DNA of 64,000 nt, taken from assembly GCA_963740605.1 (NCBI GenBank), contig CAVUFC010000010.1, forward strand, positions 510,894-574,893, written 5' to 3'. The notes beneath the pieces are model-generated. The model searched no databases and had not been told where the DNA came from. It worked only from the letters and a program-made list of their open reading frames with translations. The stretch's first letter is position 1. Each line of letters starts with the position of its first letter. Source of the stretch: DASSUW01 sp963740605 (GTDB lineage: Bacteria; Actinomycetota; Thermoleophilia; Solirubrobacterales; Solirubrobacteraceae). Of the stretch, positions 50,742 through 58,750 are shown in pieces. The position numbers and the translations under genes were made by a program.

Positions 50742-51056
50742 GAACGGCTCGCGGTCGCGCTCGACGAGCTCTACCGCTGGTACGAGCAGACCGAGCCGAT
50801 GCTCACCAACCTCTACCGCGACCGTGCGCTCGTCGAGGCGGCTGACGTGCACATGCGGCGCACCGACGAATACGTGGAGCAGGCGGCGAGGACGCTGGTG
50901 GCGCCCTCGCGCCGCCGCGTGCTGAACGCGGCGGCGCGGCATGCCGTGGACTTCCAGACCTGGCGCTCGCTCGTGCGCGACGGCGGGGTGAGCCGCGCGC
51001 AGGCCGTCAAGCTGGCGAGCGCAGTGGTCCTAGCTGCGCAGGGCCCGCTCCGGTAG
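50742..51056 (+). pseudogene. TetR-family regulator, C-terminal remnant
   Basis: An open frame with no good start codon that reads as a TetR C-terminal ligand domain: ERLAVALDELYRWYEQTEPM, then LYRDRALV, RRTDEYVEQAA and HAVDFQTWRSLV. The N-terminal helix-turn-helix is absent; sequence before 50742 belongs to the cupin gene on the other strand. Its end overlaps the convergent MFS exporter gene by 27 bases, the usual place for the exporter's regulator. A palindromic operator is still present at 52407-52436. Broken by a deletion or rearrangement. Confidence 0.72.
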
Positions 51057-52391
51057 CCGCAGGACCACCAGCAGCGCGATCGCGGCCAGCGGCGCGGCGA
51101 CGGCGAAGACGAGCTGGACGGCGTCGATGATGTCCGAGCGCACGCCCGTCCCCGCTTGGGCGGCGAACACGGCGCCCAAGGCGGCTGCGCCGACGGCGCC
51201 GCCGAGTGCGCGGAAGAACCCGGTCGCGGCGGTCGCGACGCCGAGCTCCCGCCGGTCGACGCTGTTCTGCACCGCGACGACCAGCACCTGCGTGACCATG
51301 CCGAACCCGAGGCCGAAGACCACGAGGCCGATGCCGGTGGCGGTGCGTGAGGCGTCGCCGGTCACGGCCGCGAGCAGCGCCAGCGCGCTCGCCATCAGGC
51401 CGAGGCCGATGATCGGGAAGCGCTTGTAGCGCCCGGTCCGGGCGATGTAGCGGCCGGAGAGCATCGTCGACACGGTCGTGCCGAGCATCATCGGCGCCAG
51501 CAGGAGGCCGGCTTCGGTCGGTGTCGCGCCGGTGGCCGTCTGCAGGAACAGCGGCACGAACACGGTGACCGAGAACAGCGCGGCGGTACCGAGGAAGAGC
51601 GCGGTGCTGGCGACCGCGACCGACCGGGTGCGCAGCAGCGCGAACGGGACGATCGGGTCCTGCGCTCGGCGCTCGCGGACGACCAGGGCGCCGCCGAGCA
51701 GCACGGTGCCGGCGATCAGCGCGAGGATCGTCGCGGAGTGCCAGTCGTAGCGGTTCCCGCCCCACACGCACGTGAGCATGAACGTCGTGGTCGCGGCGGC
51801 GAGCAGCCCGGCGCCGCGGACATCGAGCGGGCGCGCCGGGCGCTCGTCGGTAGCCGCGGGCAGCTTGAGCTGCAGGCCGGCCAGCGCGGCGATGCCGAGC
51901 GGCAGGTTCACGAAGAACACCCAGCGCCAGCCGGGGCCTTGGACGAGCAGGCCGCCGGCGAGCGGGCCGAGCACGGTCGCGGCGGCGAACGTCGCGGCGA
52001 TGTAGCCCTGGTAGCGGCCGCGCTCGCGCGGGGAGACGAGATCGCCGATCGAGGCCATCGCGAGCGTCATCAGGCCACCGGCGGCGACGCCCTGGATGGC
52101 GCGCATGACGACCAGCTGCGTGAGGTCCTGCGCGAAGCCGCACAGGGCGGATGCAGTGATGAAGCCGGCGAGCGCGATCTCGAGCAGCCGCTTGCGGCCG
52201 TGGCGATCACCGAGCTTGCCCCAGAGTGGCGTCGACGCGGTTGCAGCGACGACGTACGCGGTCACGACCCACGACAGGTCGGTGATCTCGCCGAGGTCGG
52301 CGGCGATCGTGGGCAATGCGGTCGCGAGGATGGTCTGGTCGAGGACGGCCGGGAGCATGGCCGCCACGATGGCGGCGAAGGCGAGGCGCAT
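51030..52391 (-). CDS. MFS multidrug exporter (DHA2/EmrB type)
   Basis: 453 aa, about 14 membrane helices. Motif A (GKLGDRHGRKRLL, near 58-70), the helix 5 antiporter motif C region (GPLAGGLLVQGPGWRWVFFVNLPLG) and the usual start MLPAVLDQTILATALPTIAADLG with the DQTI acid of motif D1. Proton-driven drug efflux in known members. Strong AGGAGG site 7 bases before the ATG, and a perfect palindrome in the promoter. Probably regulated by the TetR now in pieces next to its 3' end. Confidence 0.92.
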   Translation of the reverse strand: MRLAFAAIVAAMLPAVLDQTILATALPTIAADLGEITDLSWVVTAYVVAATASTPLWGKLGDRHGRKRLLEIALAGFITASALCGFAQDLTQLVVMRAIQGVAAGGLMTLAMASIGDLVSPRERGRYQGYIAATFAAATVLGPLAGGLLVQGPGWRWVFFVNLPLGIAALAGLQLKLPAATDERPARPLDVRGAGLLAAATTTFMLTCVWGGNRYDWHSATILALIAGTVLLGGALVVRERRAQDPIVPFALLRTRSVAVASTALFLGTAALFSVTVFVPLFLQTATGATPTEAGLLLAPMMLGTTVSTMLSGRYIARTGRYKRFPIIGLGLMASALALLAAVTGDASRTATGIGLVVFGLGFGMVTQVLVVAVQNSVDRRELGVATAATGFFRALGGAVGAAALGAVFAAQAGTGVRSDIIDAVQLVFAVAAPLAAIALLVVLRLPERALRS

Positions 52392-52406
52392 GAGGGTACC
52401 TCCTGA

Positions 52407-52436
52407 TACAGTGACTAAATTCTTCTAGTCACTGTA
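52407..52436. promoter_or_regulatory. Palindromic operator upstream of the MFS exporter
   Basis: Perfect inverted repeat: TACAGTGACTA (52407-52417) and TAGTCACTGTA (52426-52436) around an 8-base A/T-rich spacer. Size and position fit a TetR operator overlapping the promoter of the minus-strand exporter gene. Confidence 0.88.
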
Positions 52437-52454
52437 GCAATCGATGGGGAGATG

Positions 52455-52829
52455 TCAACCGATGCGCCGGTACACGCTCTCGATCCGCTGTTCCTTGCGC
52501 GGGCCTGTCACGAGCCAGACGACCTCGAGGACGTCACCGCGCAGGCGGTACTCGCCCGCGTAGCGGTCCTCCCCGCAGAGGTGCTCGACAGGCCCCGTGA
52601 GGTCGAACGGGTGGAACGGGCGGCCGTCGGAGAACCACACCATCCCGTCGGCGATCCTCAGCTCGCGGCGCGCCGGCCCGCGGTAGGCGCCGAACTCGAG
52701 CGTGCCCTCCTCGCTCCAGCGGCCGTCCGGCGCGAACGTGGCGACACCCTCGAAGCGGCCCGCGGCGCCGGTGAGCGCGTCGTGCAGACGTCGCTCGACG
52801 CTCCAGCGGCCCGTCAGCTCAGCGGACAC
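52455..52829 (-). CDS. DUF6314-like protein
   Basis: 124 aa. Small beta-rich protein: LTGRWSVERRLHD, FEGVATFAPDGRWSEEGTL, VWFSDGRPFHPFDL and CGEDRYAGEYRLRGD, as in DUF6314 (lipocalin-like). Cytoplasmic, function unknown. Overlaps the end of the AbrB-like gene by 11 bases, so cotranscribed with it. Confidence 0.8.
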   Translation of the reverse strand: MSAELTGRWSVERRLHDALTGAAGRFEGVATFAPDGRWSEEGTLEFGAYRGPARRELRIADGMVWFSDGRPFHPFDLTGPVEHLCGEDRYAGEYRLRGDVLEVVWLVTGPRKEQRIESVYRRIG

Positions 52830-53880
52830 GGAGCAGCAGCCGGACGACGGCGGGGGCGGCGATGATCATCCCGAGCAGGCGCAGGCCTTGGACGGCGAGG
52901 ACGAACGTGGTGTCGGCCCCGCTCCCGTAGGCGATCGGGAGCACCGCGTACAGGCCGCCGGGCGTGGTGGCGAGGTACCCGTCGAGCAGCGTCACGCCGG
53001 CGGTCAGCTCGAGCAGCCAGCCGAGCACGAAGCAGGCGGCCAGGAGCGCGAGGATCGCGATCATCACCTGCCACGCCATGTCGGCGATGCGGCGGAGGGC
53101 GTCCCGATCGAACCCGAGGCCGATTCGCAGGCCGATCAGCGCGAACGCCACCTCGCGCGCGAGCTCGGGGACCTGGGTGTCGCCGATCGCGCCGGACAGG
53201 ACCAGCACCGAGGTGAGGAGGAGCGGGCCGAGCAGCGTCGGCGCCGGGATCCCCAGCGGTCGCGCGACCACGCTGCCGATCACGGAGGCGCCGATCGTCA
53301 GCACCCATCCGGAGGCGGTGCCGAGCACTGGGCCCGTGTCCTGCTCCAGTCCCTGGGCGTGGAGGCCGAACACGACCGGCACGAGCAGCGGCGTGAGCAG
53401 CGTGATGATCAGCACCCGCAGGTACTGCATGAACGCCACAAGGCGGTCGTCGGCCCCGAGGTCGCCCGCCATCGCGACGATCCCGGAGGCGCCGCCGGCC
53501 ACCATCCCGAGCGAGGCCGTCGGCCGGTCGAGCGCGGAGACGCGCGCGAGCACGATGCCGGCGCCGATCGTCACCGCCAGCGTGGCGATGCTGACCGCGA
53601 TCACCGGGATCCAGCGCGTGCCCAGCCCGGTCAGCACGTCGGCCTGCAGGAACGTGCCGAGCGCGACGCCGGTGACCGCCTGCCCGATCTGGAAGCCGGC
53701 CGCGGGCAGCTCCAGCCGCCCCGGTGCCAGCAGCGCATACCCGAGGCCGGTCAGCAGCGCCGCGAACAGATAGCCGGACGGCACGCCGATCTGCCCCAGC
53801 AGCCGACCGGCGCCCACCGAAACGCCGATCACCACGCACCAGTCGAGCCAGGTGCGGTCGCGGGCTCGGGCCGAGGTCAC
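52819..53880 (-). CDS. AbrB-family membrane protein
   Basis: 353 aa with about ten membrane helices in two similar halves, each with the AbrB duplication feature: GVPSGYLFAALLTG early and GIPAPTLLGPLLLTS in the second half; also TASLGMVAGGASGIVAMAGDLGAD, the family's central motif, and TTPGGLYAVLPIAYGSGADTTFV. Putative transporter or regulator formerly labelled ammonia monooxygenase-like. Divergent from the LigD gene with a 32-base spacer. Confidence 0.9.
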   Translation of the reverse strand: MTSARARDRTWLDWCVVIGVSVGAGRLLGQIGVPSGYLFAALLTGLGYALLAPGRLELPAAGFQIGQAVTGVALGTFLQADVLTGLGTRWIPVIAVSIATLAVTIGAGIVLARVSALDRPTASLGMVAGGASGIVAMAGDLGADDRLVAFMQYLRVLIITLLTPLLVPVVFGLHAQGLEQDTGPVLGTASGWVLTIGASVIGSVVARPLGIPAPTLLGPLLLTSVLVLSGAIGDTQVPELAREVAFALIGLRIGLGFDRDALRRIADMAWQVMIAILALLAACFVLGWLLELTAGVTLLDGYLATTPGGLYAVLPIAYGSGADTTFVLAVQGLRLLGMIIAAPAVVRLLLRVR

Positions 53881-53898
53881 CGCGCACAGTCTGGCCGT

Positions 53899-53904
53899 TA
53901 CGCT
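53899..53904 (+). promoter_or_regulatory. -10 box of the LigD polymerase gene
   Basis: TACGCT, 8 bases before the GTG at 53913; leaderless arrangement. Confidence 0.45.
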
Positions 53905-53912
53905 CAGGCCAG

Positions 53913-55046
53913 GTGGCCAAGAGCGAGTACACGATGATCGAGGCGGCCGGCCACGAGGTCCGGCTCTCCAACCCGGCCAAGGTCTACTTCCCCAAGCCCG
54001 GCTGGACGAAGCTCGACGTCGTCGAGTACTACCTCTCGGTCGCCGACGCCGCGCTCGTCCACGTCCGCGAGCGTCCGACGGTGATGAAGCGCTTCGTCAA
54101 CGGGATCATGGAGGAGCCGATCTGGCAGAAGCGCGTCCCGCAGCACGTGCCGGAGTGGCTGCAGACGGCGACGGTCGCGTTCCCGTCCGGACGCACCGCC
54201 GAGGAACTCGTCGCCAACGACGAGGCGCACTTCGTGTGGGCGGTCAACCTCGGCGTCATCGACTTCAACCCGTGGCCGGCGAGGCGCAGCGACCTCGACC
54301 ATCCCGACGAGTTGCGCGTCGACCTCGATCCGACGCCCGGCATCGGCTGGGACGCGGTTCGGCGCACGGCGATGGTCGTGCGCGACGTGCTGGCCGAGCA
54401 CGGGCTGCGCGGCTACCCGAAGACGTCCGGCTCGAAGGGCATCCACGTCAACGTGCGGATCGAGCCGCTGTGGGAGCACCTCGGGGTGCGGCGCGCCGCG
54501 CTCGCGCTGGCGCGCGAGGTCGAGCGCCGCGCGCCCGACCTGGCGACGAGCAAGTGGTGGAAGGAGGAGCGCCACGGCGTGTTCGTCGACTACAACCAGA
54601 ACGCGCGCGATCGCACCGTCGCGTCCGGCTACTCGGTGCGGCCGACGCCCGATGCGCGCGTGTCCTGCGCGCTCGAGTGGGAAGAGGTGCCGGACGTCGA
54701 GCCCGGTGATCTGCGGCTCGACACCGTGCCCGAGCGCCTGCGCACGGTCGGCGATCCTGCCGCCGACATCGACCTGGAGCCCGGATCGCTCGACCAGTTG
54801 CACGATCTCGCGCGTCGCGACGAGGAGGGCGGCCTCGGCGATGCGCCGTGGCCGCCTCACTTCCCGAAGCAGCGCGGGGAGCCCAAGCGCGTGCAGCCGA
54901 GCCGCGACCGCGACCGCCCGACGCAACGCGGCCGCGCCGGCGATCCGCAGCCCGGCGGCCCGCCGCCCGGCGTGAGCCTGCAACGCGGGTTCGGCTCAAA
55001 GCCCCGCACCGGCCAGGGCAACCTGGAGGAGTTCGACGACGGGTGA
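53913..55046 (+). CDS. LigD-type primase-polymerase (polymerase domain only)
   Basis: 377 aa. Eukaryotic-type primase fold of the LigD polymerase domain: NPAKVYFPKPGWTKLDV at 21-37, FVNGIMEEPIWQKR, the catalytic acid pair in VDLDPTPG (Asp137, Asp139), KTSGSKGIHV, and DYNQNARDRTVASGYSVR. It fills short gaps in DNA, as in end joining, and can use ribonucleotides. No ligase or nuclease domain and no Ku gene nearby. After about residue 310 comes a disordered Pro/Arg-rich tail to the stop, which abuts the convergent LuxR gene with no spacer. Confidence 0.9.
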   Translation: MAKSEYTMIEAAGHEVRLSNPAKVYFPKPGWTKLDVVEYYLSVADAALVHVRERPTVMKRFVNGIMEEPIWQKRVPQHVPEWLQTATVAFPSGRTAEELVANDEAHFVWAVNLGVIDFNPWPARRSDLDHPDELRVDLDPTPGIGWDAVRRTAMVVRDVLAEHGLRGYPKTSGSKGIHVNVRIEPLWEHLGVRRAALALAREVERRAPDLATSKWWKEERHGVFVDYNQNARDRTVASGYSVRPTPDARVSCALEWEEVPDVEPGDLRLDTVPERLRTVGDPAADIDLEPGSLDQLHDLARRDEEGGLGDAPWPPHFPKQRGEPKRVQPSRDRDRPTQRGRAGDPQPGGPPPGVSLQRGFGSKPRTGQGNLEEFDDG

Positions 55047-57854
55047 TCAGCCGCCGAGCGCACCCGCAAGCTGCGTCCGGGAGCTGATCCCCAGCTTGCG
55101 GTAGGCGTTGCGCAGGTGGAACTCGACGGTCGCCATCGTCACGAACAGCGCCTCGGCGATCTCGCGGTTCTGCTGACCGGCCGCGGCCAGCTCGGCGATC
55201 CGGCGCTCGCTCGGCGTCAGCGCGCCGATGCCGGTCGTCACCCGCCGACGCGGCCGTGCGCCGGTCGCGCGCAACTCGGCGAGCGCGTGATCCTCGAGCG
55301 CATCGGCGCCGCAGCGGTGCGCGAGGTCGACGGCGCAGCGCAGTGATGATCGGGCCTCGTCGGCTTCGCCGGCACGATGCAGGGCGGACCCGAGGTCGGC
55401 GTGCGCGCGGGCACGCTCGAGCCGCGCCTCCGACTGCCGCAGCACGTCGACGGCCGCACGCAGTCGTGGGATCTCGTCACCGAGCCGTGCCGCCGCGCGG
55501 AGCGCGATGCCCATCGCCCGCGGCGCGCCGGCCTGCTGCGCGCGCTCGAGCTCCTCGGCCACGAGCCGCTCGGCCGACGCGCGATCGTCGAGGTCAAGCA
55601 GCGCGCCGGCGATCAGCGAGCGCCACGGTGCGATCGTCGGGCTGATCTGTCCGATCGCCTCGTGCCGGCGTCCGCACTCGCGCAGCTCCGCGACCGCGTC
55701 CTGCGGGCGGCTCTGCGCCAGCCGCAGCCGGCCGCGTGCCTGGAGCACCCACGTGTACGGATACACCGGCGGCAGCTCGCCGGCGGGTGCTCCGAGCGGC
55801 CCGTCGGTGAGGACGCGCTCGGCCTCGTCGAGCTCGCCGCGGTCGATCAGCACCTCGCCGAGCCACGCGGCCGCGAAGCCGGCGCCCAGCGGCCATCCGC
55901 ATACGAGCGAGATCTCGTTCAGCGTCCGGGCGTCGACCTCCGCGCTCGCGAGGTCGCCGGTGTGGAGGTAGAGCTCGCTGCGGAACGTGAGCACGCCGCC
56001 GACGTCGAGCACGGCGCCGCGCTCGCGCTTGCGCTCGAGCGCAATGGCCATCGCGCGCAGCGCCGGCTCGTAGCGCCCCGCGACGACCAGCGCGCGGACG
56101 GCGTTGTACCACGACCACCCCTGGGCGGCGGTGACGCTGGCGTCGATGCCCACGACCGCACGCTCGGCGATCTCCCCCAACCGCCCGGCGGCCTCGCCGG
56201 CCATCCCCATCTCGGCGGCGATCGTTCCTAAGACGGCCGGGTCGCGCTCGACGCCGGCGTCGATGCGGCGGCGCATTCGCCCGATCGCGCCCGCGGCGCG
56301 GTACCGCGTGGCCGGGTCGATGCGCGTGATGTTCGCCAGCGCCGCCTCGGTCTGCCCGCGCAGGTCGGGGCGGTCGATGAACGCGTCGAACTGTTGCTCG
56401 AGCACGTCCGCCGCCTCGCGCACGTCCCCGAGCTGGCCGAGCACCCCGGACAGGAGCATCGTCGCGCGGAACCGCTGCTCGACGGCGAGCTCGCCGGCCA
56501 GCGCCTCGCGTGCGTGCCGGATCGCGGCGAGGTGGTCGGTGTGGACGAGTGCGGACCCGAGCTCGAGCAGGATCTCGCTGCGCCGCTCCGGGGGCGCCGG
56601 CTCGTCGAGCGCGCGTTGCAGGAAGGTGGCAACTGCGTCGGTGGCGCTGCGCTCGGCGGCCTGCGCCGCGGCGGCGACGAGGCGACCGAACGCCCAGTCG
56701 TCACCGGCGGGCTGGCAGCGCAGCAGCTGGGCGGCGACGCGCTCGGGCGAGGCGCGCTCGGCGTCGAGCATGTGCGCGGCGCGCGCGTGGTCGCGCGACC
56801 GCGCGGCCGGCCCGAGCCCGGCATACGCGGCGGCGCCGATCAGCGGATGCAGAAACTCGAGCGGGTGGACGCTGCGCAGGATGCCGCGGGCGACCAATGT
56901 GTCCGCGGCGGTCGTCGCCGCGTCGTCGTCGATCCCGGCGAGCGCTGCGGCCTGCCGCAGCGGGACGCCGCTGCCGAGCACGGCCGCCGCGCGAGCGAGG
57001 TCACGGGCGGGCTCGGGCAGTCGCGCGAGCCGGGCCGCGATCTCGCGCGTCACGCGCTCCGGGCTCTGCTCGGTCAGTGGGCCGCCGGTGAGCGTCGCGC
57101 GTGACAGCTCGCCGAGCAGGAACGGGTTGCCGCCGGTCGCGACGTGCGCCTTGCGACAGAGCGCGTCGTCGGCGCTCGGCGCGAACGAGCGGACGACGAG
57201 CGCGGCGGCCTCGGCGCCGAGCGGCTGCACGTGCAGCAGCGTCCCGTGCGCCTCGGCCTGCCGGCGCAGGACGTCGAGGGCTTCCAGCGCCTCCTCGGAG
57301 CGGCTTGCGACGAGCAGAGCGACCCGTACGCCGTCGAGCCGGTTGGCGATGTGCGCCAGAACCCCCAGCGACGTGCCGTCGGCCCAGTGCGCGTCGTCGA
57401 CCAGCACCGCGAGTGGTCGCTGCGCGGCGAGGTTCGACAGCAGCCAGTAGAGCGCGTGGCGGGCGGCGTAGGGATCGTCCGTGGGCACGGAGCTGGCGCC
57501 GCCTTCGACGTCGACGGCGAGCAGCGGGGCCGCCACTCGCGCTGCACCGGTGAACAGCGTCGCGGGGTCGAAGGCGCCGCTGCGCAACACCTCGTCGAAG
57601 AGCTGGCGGACGATCCCGAAGCCGAATGCGCGCTCGAGCTCGGCACCGCGTGCGCGGAGCACGAGCAGGTCGGCGTCGAGCGCGATCTCGTGCGCGGCGT
57701 CGAGCAGCGCGGTCTTGCCGACGCCCGCCGGCCCGTCGATTACGACGAACGCTCCGGTTTCCTGCGCCGCGTGGAGCAGCGCGGTGCGGATGGCTTCGAG
57801 CTCACGATCGCGCTCGAGAAGCCGGTCCGATGTCGTCGCTGCCGCTAGGGCCAT
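55047..57854 (-). CDS. Large LuxR-family AAA regulator (LAL/MalT-like)
   Basis: 935 aa. Walker A GPAGVGKT at 41-48, Walker B LAVLVDDAHWAD near 148-159, then an AAA/TPR-like helical body of about 700 residues, and a C-terminal LuxR HTH (LTPSERRIAELAAAGQQ... NREIAEALFV... VEFHLRNAYRKLGI, last 57 residues). ATP- and ligand-dependent activator of the LAL class. Starts at the ATG 57854; a longer reading upstream has no support. Its target is not obvious from neighbours; the secreted proteins divergently encoded at 58154 are one candidate. Confidence 0.93.
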   Translation of the reverse strand: MALAAATTSDRLLERDRELEAIRTALLHAAQETGAFVVIDGPAGVGKTALLDAAHEIALDADLLVLRARGAELERAFGFGIVRQLFDEVLRSGAFDPATLFTGAARVAAPLLAVDVEGGASSVPTDDPYAARHALYWLLSNLAAQRPLAVLVDDAHWADGTSLGVLAHIANRLDGVRVALLVASRSEEALEALDVLRRQAEAHGTLLHVQPLGAEAAALVVRSFAPSADDALCRKAHVATGGNPFLLGELSRATLTGGPLTEQSPERVTREIAARLARLPEPARDLARAAAVLGSGVPLRQAAALAGIDDDAATTAADTLVARGILRSVHPLEFLHPLIGAAAYAGLGPAARSRDHARAAHMLDAERASPERVAAQLLRCQPAGDDWAFGRLVAAAAQAAERSATDAVATFLQRALDEPAPPERRSEILLELGSALVHTDHLAAIRHAREALAGELAVEQRFRATMLLSGVLGQLGDVREAADVLEQQFDAFIDRPDLRGQTEAALANITRIDPATRYRAAGAIGRMRRRIDAGVERDPAVLGTIAAEMGMAGEAAGRLGEIAERAVVGIDASVTAAQGWSWYNAVRALVVAGRYEPALRAMAIALERKRERGAVLDVGGVLTFRSELYLHTGDLASAEVDARTLNEISLVCGWPLGAGFAAAWLGEVLIDRGELDEAERVLTDGPLGAPAGELPPVYPYTWVLQARGRLRLAQSRPQDAVAELRECGRRHEAIGQISPTIAPWRSLIAGALLDLDDRASAERLVAEELERAQQAGAPRAMGIALRAAARLGDEIPRLRAAVDVLRQSEARLERARAHADLGSALHRAGEADEARSSLRCAVDLAHRCGADALEDHALAELRATGARPRRRVTTGIGALTPSERRIAELAAAGQQNREIAEALFVTMATVEFHLRNAYRKLGISSRTQLAGALGG

Positions 57855-58153
57855 GGTCGTCCCGCGATAACCCTCGGGTCGGCGGGCCAAAACTCTACCG
57901 TTGCGCACAACAGGCCCGCTGGGCCACCATGAGGGCTGCGGCGCACCGCTCCCCACCCAACGTGCGCCGCCCCGTCCCCCGAACGTGCAGGCCCGGTCCT
58001 CCCCTGGCCGGGCGGCAGAAGGAAAACCGAATGGAATCGCCTACCAGCCTGCTCGCGGCGGCGACGCTGCGTGCGACGCGCGAGGTGCCCAGACACGGGC
58101 CAGATCTGCCCTCCCCACCCCTCCCCCCTCACATGAACCGAGGAGGTTCACGC
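57855..58153. other. Intergenic region between LuxR and lipoprotein genes
   Basis: About 300 bases without a convincing gene. It ends in a perfect AGGAGG site (58141-58146) for the lipoprotein ATG. An in-frame ATG at 58031 with its own GAAGGA would add 41 low-complexity residues ahead of the signal peptide and is not accepted. The middle is C-rich. Presumably holds the divergent promoters; no clear -10 box or operator seen. Confidence 0.6.
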
Positions 58154-58750
58154 ATGACGAGATGGATCTCGATTGCCGCCGTCTTGGCGCTAGCGGTCGT
58201 GATGGCCGCCTGCGGCAGCGGCGACAGCCCCGGTGGCGGGACGCCACCGGCGACCGCCGCCGTGCAGGCCGGTGGTCCGGCCCCGGCCGACTCCGCGGGC
58301 AAGACGCTGGCCCTCGGGCAGCGTGCCGTCACGGACTACGTCGACTACGGCGCGAAGAGCACGAAGCCCACGAAGGTCGGCGTGACCGTCCTGAAGGTCC
58401 GCAAGGGAAACATCGCCGACTTCAAGGACTTCGACCTCGACGCCAAGCAGAAGAAGACGGTCCCGTACTACGTCGACGCCAAGTTCGAGAACCTCGGCTC
58501 GTTCGCGCTCACGCGGCACCTGATGGAGCCGTCGATCGAGGACAGCGACGGCAACGAGTACAAGCCGCTGACCTTGATCGTCCTCAGCGGCACGTTCAAG
58601 CCGTGCCCGGAGCCGAGCGACGCGAACCTCAAGCCCGGTGCCGGCTTCACCGGCTGCGCGCCGATCCTGCTCCCCAAGGGCACCGCGTTCGAGCGCGTGC
58701 GCTTCAACGGTGATGTGACCAAGGATCCGACCTTCTGGGAGGCGCAATGA
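58154..58750 (+). CDS. Secreted lipoprotein (DUF4352-like)
   Basis: 198 aa. Lipoprotein signal peptide with lipobox AVVMAAC (Cys20), a Gly/Pro/Ala linker, then a beta-sandwich domain reminiscent of DUF4352/telokin-like proteins (VGVTVLKVRKGNIADFKDF, PYYVDAKFENLGS, LVPSIEDSDGNEY-type segment, CPEPSDANLKPGAGFTGCAPI with two Cys). Probably anchored on the outer face of the membrane. The stop overlaps the ATG of the RTX-like gene (ATGA), so the pair is made together. Confidence 0.8.
   Translation: MTRWISIAAVLALAVVMAACGSGDSPGGGTPPATAAVQAGGPAPADSAGKTLALGQRAVTDYVDYGAKSTKPTKVGVTVLKVRKGNIADFKDFDLDAKQKKTVPYYVDAKFENLGSFALTRHLMEPSIEDSDGNEYKPLTLIVLSGTFKPCPEPSDANLKPGAGFTGCAPILLPKGTAFERVRFNGDVTKDPTFWEAQ

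Noticed and set aside
57845..58132. 95-codon minus-strand frame upstream of the LuxR gene
   Set aside because: No start signal, no family resemblance, Gly/Arg-rich; treated as non-coding.
58031..58153. Upstream in-frame ATG with GAAGGA for the lipoprotein
   Set aside because: It would place 41 low-complexity residues before the signal peptide; the ATG at 58154 has a perfect AGGAGG and a correct lipobox distance.
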